From JBBKWX01 sp037969175 (GTDB lineage: Bacteria; Bacteroidota; Bacteroidia; AKYH767-A; JBBKVM01), in the NCBI GenBank assembly GCA_037969175.1, contig JBBKWX010000168.1, positions 1 through 18,035 on the forward strand: a stretch of DNA of 18,035 bases. The letters run 5' to 3'. This document shows, in pieces, positions 7,900 through 14,639 of this stretch (position 1 is the stretch's first letter; each line of letters begins with the position of its first letter). Under the pieces are notes generated by a model. The model saw nothing but the letters and a program-made list of their open reading frames with translations, was not told the DNA's origin and made no database searches. The position numbers and the translations under genes are program-made.

Positions 7900-8064
7900 T
7901 TGAAGTCTTAGGTAAATGCCCACTCTGGCATGGTCATTGCAGTTTTTCTACTGTAAATGCACTATTCTATAATCTCCAATTTCTCATTTAATTAAATTTT
8001 GAGCTCATGCTTTTTACAAGTATGAGGGAATTTTATTTCCTATTGGGTAAAACAGTTTTTAAAC

Positions 8065-8529
8065 ATGAATAACTTATTAAAAAGCGTAACAGAAAAATTA
8101 TCCGGGCAATTAAACGGACTTGGACTTGATAAAGATCAAGGCGAAGAATCAGTAAAGATTGGCGTGGATACTTTCAAGGACAAAGTGACAGAATTAATAT
8201 CCGGAGGTAAAATGGATAAATTAAAAGGCCTTTTCTCGGGCGACTCTGCAGATGTTGTAGAAAGCGTAAAGAATAATTTTTCGAATAATCTTCAATCCAA
8301 AGCCGGAGTCAGCGAAGGAATTGCAGGTAAATTAAAAGAGATCGTTCCTCCTATGATCATGGAGTTTGTAAATGATAAAACAGGAAGTGATTTTGATCTC
8401 TCTAAAATTTCAAGTTTGTTAGGAATGGATTCCGGCATAATGGATAGGGTTACAGATTCAGTGGGTGGCGGACTCGGAGATTCAGTCAAAGGAAAACTAA
8501 GTTCAGTAGGCAGTTTATTCGGAAAATAA
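8065..8529 (+). CDS. unrecognised small helical protein (possibly DUF937/DUF2780-like)
   Basis: This 154-residue protein has no signal peptide, no cysteine and no membrane segment. It is probably all alpha-helical, with amphipathic stretches such as LLKSVTEKLSGQLNGLG and DTFKDKVTELISGGKMDKL. A Ser/Gly-rich C-terminus (GGGLGDSVKGKLSSVGSLFGK) follows, and the second half contains IVPPMIMEFVN. I do not recognise it with confidence. The composition resembles DUF937 (YidB-like) or DUF2780 proteins, and this is only an impression. The DUF4332-like gene follows 45 bases later in the same direction with no terminator between, so the two are likely cotranscribed and may be functionally linked. Confidence 0.75.
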   Translation: MNNLLKSVTEKLSGQLNGLGLDKDQGEESVKIGVDTFKDKVTELISGGKMDKLKGLFSGDSADVVESVKNNFSNNLQSKAGVSEGIAGKLKEIVPPMIMEFVNDKTGSDFDLSKISSLLGMDSGIMDRVTDSVGGGLGDSVKGKLSSVGSLFGK

Positions 8530-8574
8530 GAACGTGAAAGATCAAATTAATTTTAACTTAAAAAATATATAATC

Positions 8575-8979
8575 ATGACAACTATTTCAACAATCGAAGG
8601 TATAGGTCCGGTTTACACGGCCAAATTAGAATCAGCAGGAATTACAACAGTAGAATCTTTACTTGAAAAGGGATGCACAGCGAGTGGTAGAAAGGCAATT
8701 GCGACAGCAAGTACACTCGAGGAATCGCAGATCTTAAAGTGGGTTAACATGGCCGACCTCTGCAGGATCAAAGGTGTAGGAAGTGAATACAGTGAACTGC
8801 TTGAAGCTGCAGGTGTAGATACAATTAAAGAATTGCGAAACAGGAACCCTGAAAATTTGTATCGTACTATAGTAGAAGTTAATGAATCAAAAAATTTGGT
8901 TCGTCAAACGCCCGCTTTAGGACATGTTGAGAATTGGGTAACAGAAGCTAAGGAGCTTGAACCTATGGTATCCTATTAA
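8575..8979 (+). CDS. DUF4332-like helix-hairpin-helix protein
   Basis: This 134-residue protein carries two helix-hairpin-helix-like units: IEGIGPVYTAKLESAGI near the N-terminus and IKGVGSEYSELLEAAGV in the middle. Each has the GIG/GVG hairpin typical of non-specific DNA- or nucleic-acid-binding folds. The arrangement and length match the DUF4332 family, whose function is not known. The second half (RNRNPENLYRTIVEVNE) resembles the same family's follow-on helix. There is no signal peptide or membrane segment. It is the last gene before a strong terminator and is probably cotranscribed with the preceding unrecognised gene. Confidence 0.85.
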   Translation: MTTISTIEGIGPVYTAKLESAGITTVESLLEKGCTASGRKAIATASTLEESQILKWVNMADLCRIKGVGSEYSELLEAAGVDTIKELRNRNPENLYRTIVEVNESKNLVRQTPALGHVENWVTEAKELEPMVSY

Positions 8980-8995
8980 CAGTAGAATGTATTTG

Positions 8996-9034
8996 AATTA
9001 AGAAAGTCGGCATATTGCCGACTTTCTTAATTTT
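8996..9034. terminator. strong, possibly bidirectional terminator
   Basis: A perfect 15-bp stem TTAAGAAAGTCGGCA / TGCCGACTTTCTTAA (8998-9012 and 9016-9030) has a TAT loop. It extends by two more A-T pairs and has T-rich DNA on the right and A-rich DNA on the left. It ends the DUF4332-like gene 17 bases after its stop. Confidence 0.9.
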
Positions 9035-9055
9035 ATAGAATTAATTTTCTTCACG

Positions 9056-9514
9056 ATGAATATGGACCAACGCATTTTAGAAAAAAATATCCGGATACCT
9101 GCAACAGTAGATTCTATTTGGAATGATTGGACTACAAAAGAAGGTCTGGAATCTTTTTTCGCTCCCCAAGCGGAAATTGAGTTTGAACCCGGGGGTAAAT
9201 TTGAACTTTATTTTTTACTTGATGCGGAGGAAGGTTCAAGAGGATCTGAAGGTTGCAAGATCATTCATTTTATTAAGAATGAAGTTTTTGTTTTCACATG
9301 GAATAATCCACCACATTTAAATGAGATCAGACATAAGCATACCAAAGTGAAGCTTGAATTTTTTAGTGTTGATGAAAACACAACCCACCTCCGGCTTACG
9401 CATCAGGGCTGGGCTGAGGGAGATCAATGGGATGCAGCGTATGCTTATTTTGATAATGCATGGAGCAAAGTTTTGAATTGGAATCTCGAAAAATATAAAT
9501 CAAATACTGAATAA
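9056..9514 (+). CDS. SRPBCC/AHSA1-domain protein
   Basis: This 152-residue protein covers the whole SRPBCC (START-like) fold. Visible hallmarks are the opening IRIPATVDSIWNDWTTKEGL, the FEPGGKFELYF strand, FTWNNPP, THLRLTHQGW and the closing helix DNAWSKVLNWNLEKY, which is typical of the AHSA1 branch (Pfam Activator of Hsp90 ATPase homologue 1). Such proteins bind small hydrophobic ligands or act as chaperone cofactors, but bacterial members rarely have known ligands. ATGs at 9056 and 9062 are both possible starts. The upstream DNA is the terminator of the previous gene, so its promoter must lie within or just after that hairpin. Confidence 0.88.
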   Translation: MNMDQRILEKNIRIPATVDSIWNDWTTKEGLESFFAPQAEIEFEPGGKFELYFLLDAEEGSRGSEGCKIIHFIKNEVFVFTWNNPPHLNEIRHKHTKVKLEFFSVDENTTHLRLTHQGWAEGDQWDAAYAYFDNAWSKVLNWNLEKYKSNTE

Positions 9515-9613
9515 TTTGAATCGGAATTGAATAAATGATAATTAATCATTGTTGTCCGGAATAAATTTAAGTTTTTTATTTAAGGCTTTTTTTAACCACA
9601 GGGGCCACAGTCC

Positions 9614-9640
9614 CGCACGTGCGCATATGCGCATACGCGT
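9614..9640. other. 27-base strictly alternating pyrimidine-purine tract
   Basis: From C9614 to T9640 every step alternates pyrimidine and purine. The tract includes the palindromes GCACGTGC and GCGCATATGCGC. Such GC-rich alternating tracts can adopt left-handed Z-DNA under negative supercoiling. It sits inside the left arm of the MITE-like element. Confidence 0.8.
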
Positions 9641-9837
9641 CAAGCTAAAAAATTGAATAAAACCACGAAGAGCACGTAGGTCAAAAGTTTCACTAAGATA
9701 TATTTATGAGAATGTCACGGCTAATTAGAGGTTAATATTTTTTGGCGTGTTCTTGTCTACCATCTCGCGGGCACTATATTTTGATTAAATTTACTACAAT
9801 AAAAAAAACAATAAATCTGTGGAATATACATTTATTC

Positions 9838-9852
9838 CTTAGTGCAACTAAG
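9838..9852. repeat. small hairpin inside the MITE-like element
   Basis: CTTAGT (9838-9843) and ACTAAG (9847-9852) form a 6-bp stem with a GCA loop near the right of the element's central part. It has no obvious function. Confidence 0.5.
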
Positions 9853-10136
9853 TGTACTTGTGTTCTTTGTGGTAGAAAAAAACATAATACTTGAGAAAAA
9901 TAACTGCTATGAAAATGCAGCACAATCAGCCATAGGATTACAAAATTGCACAGAAATGATAAAGTTAGCTTGACGCGTATGCGAGACTTCGGGGCTCTGA
10001 GACCTCTGTGGTAAAATTAGTACAGATTCCCCTTGTAGATAAGTACTTATGATGCAATTCGACAGGATTAGAAACCCGATTCCGGACAACAATGATATTT
10101 TATTTCGAAAAATGTTTATGGCATGCTTGTTGGCTT

Positions 10137-10160
10137 ATGCTTATCAAATAAAATAAGCAT
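10137..10160 (+). promoter_or_regulatory. hairpin directly before the start of the repeat-protein gene
   Basis: A perfect 8-bp stem ATGCTTAT / ATAAGCAT (10137-10144 and 10153-10160) with an 8-base AT-rich loop ends one base before the ATG at 10162. If transcribed, it would sit exactly where the ribosome loads, so it could modulate translation. The stem is AT-rich and only moderately stable. It also contributes to why the upstream in-frame ATG at 10123 is rejected as the start. Confidence 0.4.
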
Positions 10161-10161
10161 T

Positions 10162-10770
10162 ATGAAAAAATTAAGCCTATTACTCAGCATAACATTTATT
10201 GCGTTCATCACTTCCGGAGCTTTAGCGCAAAAGCCCGGCGAAGGAAGAGTTGGGCCTAAAACAGATACACCTGTAAAGCCACCTAAAGATAAGCCTATAT
10301 CTTCAGAACAAGATTCACCGGTAAAACCACCCAAAGACAAACCTATTTCTTCAGAACAGGATTCACCGGTAAAGCCACCCAAGGACAAACCTATTTCTTC
10401 AGAACAGGAATCGCCTGTAAAGCCACCTAAAGATAAGCCGGTAACTGCTGAAACGGATACACCCGTGAAACCACCTGTTCAAGCATCCGAAAACGATGAT
10501 AAGGATTCACCGGTAAAGCCACCAAAAGATAAATCCGGCAAAGGACCTTCCAGGGATGTGATTGAAAAAGCAGAAATAAATTCCGGTGGAAATGCCTTCA
10601 GTGGTAAAGGAAAAGGTGGAGATAAAAATCTGATGGATCCGGATAAAAAATATAAAAAAGACAAGGATCTGAAGAAGGATAAGAAGATTAAGGAAATGAA
10701 AAAATCAAAGAATAAAACAAAATCTGAATCATACAATCCGCCACCCAGGCCGAATTATTCAAATAGATAA
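10162..10770 (+). CDS. exported protein with six 16-residue PVKPP repeats and a lysine-rich tail
   Basis: This 202-residue protein of unknown function has a clear signal peptide (MKKLSLLLSITFIAFITSGA, likely cut after ALA at residue 22). Residues 35-130 are six consecutive 16-residue units. Each begins [D/E][S/T]PVKPP, and most continue KDKP followed by ISSEQ or a variant. Unit 5 diverges after PVKPP and unit 6 after KDK. A Gly/Ser-rich linker (GGNAFSGKGKGGDKN) and a very lysine-rich tail with PPPRPNYSNR at the end follow. No enzyme motif, T9SS signal or LPxTG-like anchor is seen. The composition suggests an extended, disordered periplasmic or surface protein. The start at 10162 is chosen for the signal peptide: the ATG at 10123 would add 13 residues. 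It has its own terminator. Confidence 0.85.
   Translation: MKKLSLLLSITFIAFITSGALAQKPGEGRVGPKTDTPVKPPKDKPISSEQDSPVKPPKDKPISSEQDSPVKPPKDKPISSEQESPVKPPKDKPVTAETDTPVKPPVQASENDDKDSPVKPPKDKSGKGPSRDVIEKAEINSGGNAFSGKGKGGDKNLMDPDKKYKKDKDLKKDKKIKEMKKSKNKTKSESYNPPPRPNYSNR
10264..10551 (+). repeat. tandem 48-bp coding repeat, six units
   Basis: There are six in-frame 48-bp units (16 codons each). Units 2 and 3 differ at two bases by eye and encode identical peptides, which points to recent duplication. Units 5 and 6 have diverged in their second halves. Such an array can expand or contract by slippage or recombination without breaking the frame. Confidence 0.9.
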
Positions 10771-10774
10771 ATTT

Positions 10775-10802
10775 AAAGCCCTCCTACAAAGGAGGGCTTT
10801 TT
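10775..10802 (+). terminator. intrinsic terminator after the repeat-protein gene
   Basis: A perfect 11-bp stem AAAGCCCTCCT / AGGAGGGCTTT (10775-10785 and 10790-10800) has the loop ACAA and continues into T residues. It lies directly after the stop codon and separates this gene from asnS. Confidence 0.93.
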
Positions 10803-10825
10803 CGTTTTAGAATATATATTACTTC

Positions 10826-10856
10826 TTTGTCAATGCTCTTAAAAATCCGTTCTTTG
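10826..10856 (+). promoter_or_regulatory. candidate promoter for asnS
   Basis: TTTG (10826-10829) is followed after 19 bases by GTTCTTTG (10849-10856). This matches the TTTG element and spacing of the Bacteroidota consensus, with the TA of TAnnTTTG replaced by GT. It lies 20 bases before the asnS ATG and just downstream of the previous terminator, where a promoter is required. Confidence 0.5.
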
Positions 10857-10876
10857 CAGCTATAAAGGATAAAAAC

Positions 10877-12265
10877 ATGAAAGGCATTTCCGTATTAGCA
10901 TTGTTGAATTCAACAGATTTGAACAGAGAGGTTGTTGTGAATGGGTGGGTCAGAACCCGTAGAGGAAACAAGAATGTAGCATTCATTGCAATGAACGATG
11001 GTTCAGTGATACACAATATTCAGGTTGTTGTTGATTTCACGAAAATATCAGAAGAGGAATTGAAAGCTGTGACAACAGGTTCCTGTATTCGTGCTACCGG
11101 AATGTTGGTTGCATCTCAGGGAGGCGGACAATCCGTAGAGATTCAGGCTTCTGAAATCTTTGTTTATGGTAGTGCTGATCCTGAAACATATCCGCTTCAG
11201 AAAAAAGGTCATTCACTTGAATTTCTTAGAGAGATAGCGCATCTGAGACCACGTACCAATACGTTTGGCGCCGTTCTTCGCATCCGCCATACAATGGCTT
11301 TTGCGATCAATAAATACTTCCACGAACGCGGATATTTTTATATTCATACTCCCATCATAACAGGTTCTGATGCCGAAGGCGCAGGAGCCATGTTCAGAGT
11401 TACAACACTTGACGCAGGTAATCCTCCCCGCAAAGAAGACGGAACCGTTGATCACGAAGCGGATTTTTTTGGCAGAGAAACGAATCTTACTGTGTCAGGT
11501 CAGTTGGAAGGTGAATTAGCAGCTATGGCCTTGTCTAAGATCTATACTTTCGGACCAACCTTCAGGGCTGAGAATAGCAATACCGCCAGACATCTTGCCG
11601 AGTTTTGGATGATCGAACCTGAGATGGCATTTTTTGAGCTCAAAGACAATATGGATCTGGCCGAAGACTTTTTGAAAAATCTGGTTGCATATGCGCTTGA
11701 AAATTGCAAAGAAGATCTTGAGTTTTTGAATAAGATGTATGACAATGAACTGCTGGAGAGATTAGCTTCTGTTGTTGCAGAGAATTTTGAAAGATTGACC
11801 TATACACAAGCAGTAGAAATACTGATAAACTCAGGTCAGAAATTTGAATTTAAAGTAGAATGGGGAACAGATCTTCAGTCTGAACATGAGCGTTTCCTTG
11901 TGGAAAAGCATTTCAAGCGCCCTGTCATCTTAACAGATTATCCAAAAGACATCAAGTCGTTTTATATGAAGTTGAATGAGGATGGCAAAACAGTACGTGC
12001 CATGGATGTATTGTTTCCGGGCATAGGCGAGATCATAGGTGGATCACAACGTGAAGAAGATTATGATAAACTGTCGGCCAGAATTAAAGAGATGGGGATC
12101 CATGAGGAAGATATTTGGTGGTATTTGGAAACCCGCAAATTTGGTACTGCACCACATTCAGGTTTTGGACTTGGATTTGAAAGATTAATTCTATTCGTTA
12201 CCGGTATGGGAAATATTCGTGACGTTATTCCATTCCCGCGTACACCGCAGAATGCGTCCTTTTAG
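10877..12265 (+). CDS. asnS: asparagine-tRNA ligase (AsnRS)
   Basis: This 462-residue class IIb aminoacyl-tRNA synthetase charges tRNA-Asn with asparagine using ATP in the cytoplasm. The N-terminal OB-fold anticodon-binding domain covers about residues 1-105 (VVVNGWVRTRRGNKNVAFI). The catalytic domain shows motif 2 around FRAENSNTARHLAEFWMIEPE (from Phe229) and motif 3 GFGLGFERLILF (Arg436). The segments HTPIITGSDAEGAGAMF and FFGRETNLTVSGQLEGE are AsnRS-type. Length is normal for the bacterial enzyme. Its presence means Asn-tRNA can be made directly. It lies 57 bases upstream of rpoN on the same strand. A candidate promoter precedes it, and a second lies in the asnS-rpoN gap. Confidence 0.97.
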   Translation: MKGISVLALLNSTDLNREVVVNGWVRTRRGNKNVAFIAMNDGSVIHNIQVVVDFTKISEEELKAVTTGSCIRATGMLVASQGGGQSVEIQASEIFVYGSADPETYPLQKKGHSLEFLREIAHLRPRTNTFGAVLRIRHTMAFAINKYFHERGYFYIHTPIITGSDAEGAGAMFRVTTLDAGNPPRKEDGTVDHEADFFGRETNLTVSGQLEGELAAMALSKIYTFGPTFRAENSNTARHLAEFWMIEPEMAFFELKDNMDLAEDFLKNLVAYALENCKEDLEFLNKMYDNELLERLASVVAENFERLTYTQAVEILINSGQKFEFKVEWGTDLQSEHERFLVEKHFKRPVILTDYPKDIKSFYMKLNEDGKTVRAMDVLFPGIGEIIGGSQREEDYDKLSARIKEMGIHEEDIWWYLETRKFGTAPHSGFGLGFERLILFVTGMGNIRDVIPFPRTPQNASF

Positions 12266-12280
12266 TCTTGGAAAATAGAC

Positions 12281-12311
12281 TTGGTTTAAGTACTTTGGAT
12301 ATATAATTTTG
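12281..12311 (+). promoter_or_regulatory. candidate promoter in the asnS-rpoN gap
   Basis: TTG (12281-12283) and TAATTTTG (12304-12311, a full match to TAnnTTTG) are 20 bases apart. The -7 element ends 11 bases before the rpoN ATG, which would give a very short leader. rpoN may therefore have its own promoter besides readthrough from asnS. Confidence 0.45.
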
Positions 12312-12322
12312 GTAGATACTAT

Positions 12323-13807
12323 ATGAGTTTTTTAAGACAGGGACTGCAACAGAGGCTTTTACAAAAGCTTTCTCCGCAACAAATTCAGTTGATGAAATTG
12401 TTGCAGGTTCCTACTATGGCACTTGAAGCCAGGATAAAAGAAGAGATCGAGCAGAATCCTGCTCTGGAAGAAGGGAAAGATGAGGAAGAAGAAGCCAGTG
12501 ATGAAAGCAGACAAGAGAAAGAAGATAGAGATAGTGATGCAGAAGGTGAAGGACATGAATCTGATACCCGTGAAGATTTTGATCTGGATCAATATATTTC
12601 AGATGATGAAGTTCCAAGTTATAAGACCTATGCAAATAACACCAGTCCGGACGACGAAGTAAGAGAAGTACCGATCTCCGGTGGAATGTCGTTCCAGGAT
12701 ATTTTAGTTTCTCAATTACACATGAGTGAACTTGAAGGAGATGAACTCTTAATTGGAGAACATCTGCTTGGAAGTTTAGACGACGATGGGTATTTGAGAA
12801 GAGATCTTCCGGCAGTGACAAATGATTTGGCATTTTCTCAAAATCTGAATATTGAAGTAAAAGAAGTAGCCCATGTACTGGAAGTTATTCAGAGTTTCGA
12901 TCCGCCGGGAGTAGGGGCCCGCGATCTGAGAGAATGCTTGTTGTTGCAACTCCAAAGAAAGGATCAGGATAATAAAGCCATTTGTTTAGCAGAAGAAATG
13001 CTGGATAAATACATGGATGAATTCTCGAAAAAACATTACGAGAAGATCATGAAACAGCTAAACATTTCAGAGGACGAAATGAAATCTGCTGTTGATGAGA
13101 TATTGAAATTAAATCCAAGACCGGGTAATAGCAGCGCTGAAAATCAAAAAAGTTCTCAGGCTGTTATACCTGATTTTATACTGACCAATAACGACGGCAT
13201 TCTTGACCTAACCCTGAATTCCAGAAATGCTCCAAGCCTTAAAGTTTCCAGAGCGTATCGGGAAATGATGGAACACTATTCGAAAGAAAAGAAGCCTGAT
13301 AAAAAATCCCAGGAAGCGATCTTGTTTGTGAAACAGAAACTGGATGCTGCCAAGTGGTTCATTGATGCGATTCAACAAAGACAACATACATTGCTTTCTA
13401 CAATGGATGCAATCATGAATTATCAAATCGAATATTTTCAGGAAGGGGATGAAACGAAATTAAGACCGATGATCCTGAAAGATATTGCCGACATCGTTCT
13501 TCTTGATATATCCACAGTATCAAGAGTTGCAAACAGTAAATATATCCAGACCCATTTCGGTACATTTTTATTAAAGAGTTTTTTCTCGGAATCTCTTACA
13601 ACTGAGAGTGGAGAAGAAGTAAGCTCAAGAGAAGTAAAAAAGATACTGCAAAATATTGTGGAAGCTGAAAATAAAAAGAAGCCTTACACAGATCAGAAAT
13701 TGGTTAAAATGCTGCATGAAAATGGGTACACAATTGCAAGACGTACTGTGGCGAAATATAGAGAACAATTAAACATTCCTGTTGCCCGAATGCGCAAGGA
13801 GATCTAA
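12323..13807 (+). CDS. rpoN: RNA polymerase sigma-54 factor
   Basis: This 494-residue protein has the three-part sigma-54 layout. Region I is glutamine- and leucine-rich (LRQGLQQRLLQKLSPQQIQL, with QNPALEE ending the region). Region II is very acidic, about residues 50-95. Region III is the core-binding and DNA-binding part. The RpoN box ARRTVAKYR is intact at 472-480 and recognises the -24 promoter element. Sigma-54 directs RNA polymerase to -24/-12 promoters and needs AAA+ enhancer-binding activators, none of which are encoded here. No clear TGGCAC-N5-TTGC promoter was found in the window. It is 57 bases after asnS and only 6 bases before the PAP2-like gene, so it is likely in one transcript with the latter. 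Confidence 0.97.
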   Translation: MSFLRQGLQQRLLQKLSPQQIQLMKLLQVPTMALEARIKEEIEQNPALEEGKDEEEEASDESRQEKEDRDSDAEGEGHESDTREDFDLDQYISDDEVPSYKTYANNTSPDDEVREVPISGGMSFQDILVSQLHMSELEGDELLIGEHLLGSLDDDGYLRRDLPAVTNDLAFSQNLNIEVKEVAHVLEVIQSFDPPGVGARDLRECLLLQLQRKDQDNKAICLAEEMLDKYMDEFSKKHYEKIMKQLNISEDEMKSAVDEILKLNPRPGNSSAENQKSSQAVIPDFILTNNDGILDLTLNSRNAPSLKVSRAYREMMEHYSKEKKPDKKSQEAILFVKQKLDAAKWFIDAIQQRQHTLLSTMDAIMNYQIEYFQEGDETKLRPMILKDIADIVLLDISTVSRVANSKYIQTHFGTFLLKSFFSESLTTESGEEVSSREVKKILQNIVEAENKKKPYTDQKLVKMLHENGYTIARRTVAKYREQLNIPVARMRKEI

Positions 13808-13813
13808 GAAGCT

Positions 13814-14425
13814 ATGAGAATTTTATTCAAGACAGTTTCCTGGATTTTACATCCACTGTTAATGCCCACTTATGCAGTTGCCTTGGTTTTTTTATTAAGT
13901 CCTTATCTTAATTATTCCATCCCTGATAAGCTTCAACAATTGATTTATTTATTGGTGATACTTAGTACACTGATCGTTCCCGTTTTGTCAAGTTTCACAT
14001 TGTTGAAGTTCGGATATTTAGATTCCATGCAAATGGAAAGTGCAATGGAAAGAAGATTGCCATATATGCTAACTTCTTTATGTTATTTCGGAGCTTATTA
14101 TTTATTAAAACAACTTCCTCTACCCAAAATATTTTATCTGATAATGTTAGGTGCTTTATTATCTGTTATAATTGCTTTGATAGTAAATTATAAATGGAAA
14201 ATAAGTATCCACATGATAGGGATAGGTGGAATTGCAGGAGCTTTATTCGGGATGTCGCAGGTGTTGTTAATAAATCTTTTGCCTGTGGTGATGGTCGTAA
14301 TACTATTGGCCGGATTGCTTGCCAGCAGTAGAATAGCATTGAATGCACATAGTCCTGCACAAGTTTATGCAGGATTCATAGCCGGATTTACTTCTGTTTT
14401 TTTTGTGATCTCTTCTTTGTTATGA
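13814..14425 (+). CDS. PAP2-like integral membrane protein with altered catalytic motifs
   Basis: This 203-residue protein is made of about six hydrophobic segments. The ending resembles PAP2 phosphatases: SRIALNAHSPAQVYAG (Ser172-Arg173, His179) matches the third PAP2 motif SRxxxxxHxxxD, but the aspartate is replaced by Gln183. A second motif may be represented by KISIHMIGIGGIAG, which lacks the PSGH sequence. The first motif (KxxxxxxRP) is reduced to MERRLPY. Lipid phosphatase activity is therefore doubtful, and it could be a non-catalytic or altered family member. It starts 6 bases after rpoN, so the two are very likely cotranscribed. Its function in that context is unknown. Confidence 0.78.
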   Translation: MRILFKTVSWILHPLLMPTYAVALVFLLSPYLNYSIPDKLQQLIYLLVILSTLIVPVLSSFTLLKFGYLDSMQMESAMERRLPYMLTSLCYFGAYYLLKQLPLPKIFYLIMLGALLSVIIALIVNYKWKISIHMIGIGGIAGALFGMSQVLLINLLPVVMVVILLAGLLASSRIALNAHSPAQVYAGFIAGFTSVFFVISSLL

Positions 14426-14469
14426 TCAATCATCGCATTAAACATTAATAATTCCAATCTATAAATGGG

Positions 14470-14603
14470 ACTTTAGTAAAGTTAATAGTTAACAAAAAAA
14501 GTCAACCTATTTTAGGCACGAACACAATTTTGTGTTTTGTGTTAAATGTTTTGTGTTAAGTATTAATTCACTCTCAATCACTGTCCCCAACTATGTTGGG
14601 GAC
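14470..14603. repeat. cluster of small palindromes and TTTTGTGTT repeats between convergent genes
   Basis: The gap between the PAP2-like gene and the barrel-protein gene holds several short repeats. ACTTTAGTAAAGT (14470-14482) and GTTAATAGTTAAC (14481-14493) are adjoining palindromes. AACACAA/TTGTGTT (14521-14536) is a 7-bp hairpin. TTTTGTGTT occurs three times (14528-14557). GTCCCCAAC/GTTGGGGAC (14583-14603) is a 9-bp hairpin with a TAT loop. The last may terminate transcription from one side, but it has no T tract. Confidence 0.5.
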
Positions 14604-14639
14604 CACTCCTTACACTCCTTAACAATTGAATAGTTATGA

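Larger units (their letters stand above)
9545..10096. mobile_element. MITE-like non-coding element with 18-bp terminal inverted repeats
   Basis: The 552-bp stretch begins ATCATTGTTGTCCGGAAT (9545-9562) and ends with its exact reverse complement ATTCCGGACAACAATGAT (10079-10096). Inside, in nested order, lie further inverted pairs. GCATACGCGTCAAGCTAA (9631-9648) matches TTAGCTTGACGCGTATGC (9965-9982) exactly. ACCACAG near 9593 pairs with CTGTGGT near 10006. ACCACGAAG near 9662 pairs loosely with CTTTGTGGT near 9866. No open reading frame looks real and no transposase is present. No clear target-site duplication was seen. Arms of this element recur at 5652-5784 and 17584-17733. This is consistent with a miniature transposable element, but mobility is inferred. 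Confidence 0.65.

Noticed and set aside
9907..10092. 61-residue open frame on the minus strand
   Set aside because: It lies wholly within the right part of the MITE-like element, and its similarity to the frame at 5565-5780 is explained by the shared DNA repeat.
10123..10161. Upstream ATG for the repeat protein
   Set aside because: It would bury the signal peptide behind 13 residues. The ATG at 10162 gives a classical MKK signal peptide.
10264..10551. Possible CRISPR-like array of regular 48-bp units
   Set aside because: There are no variable spacers between repeats. The units are contiguous, in frame, and encode 16-residue peptides in a gene with a signal peptide and terminator. No cas genes are near.
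12414..12833. 139-residue open frame on the minus strand inside rpoN
   Set aside because: It is antisense to the well-conserved rpoN gene, rich in His and Leu from the complement of acidic codons, and has no recognisable domain.
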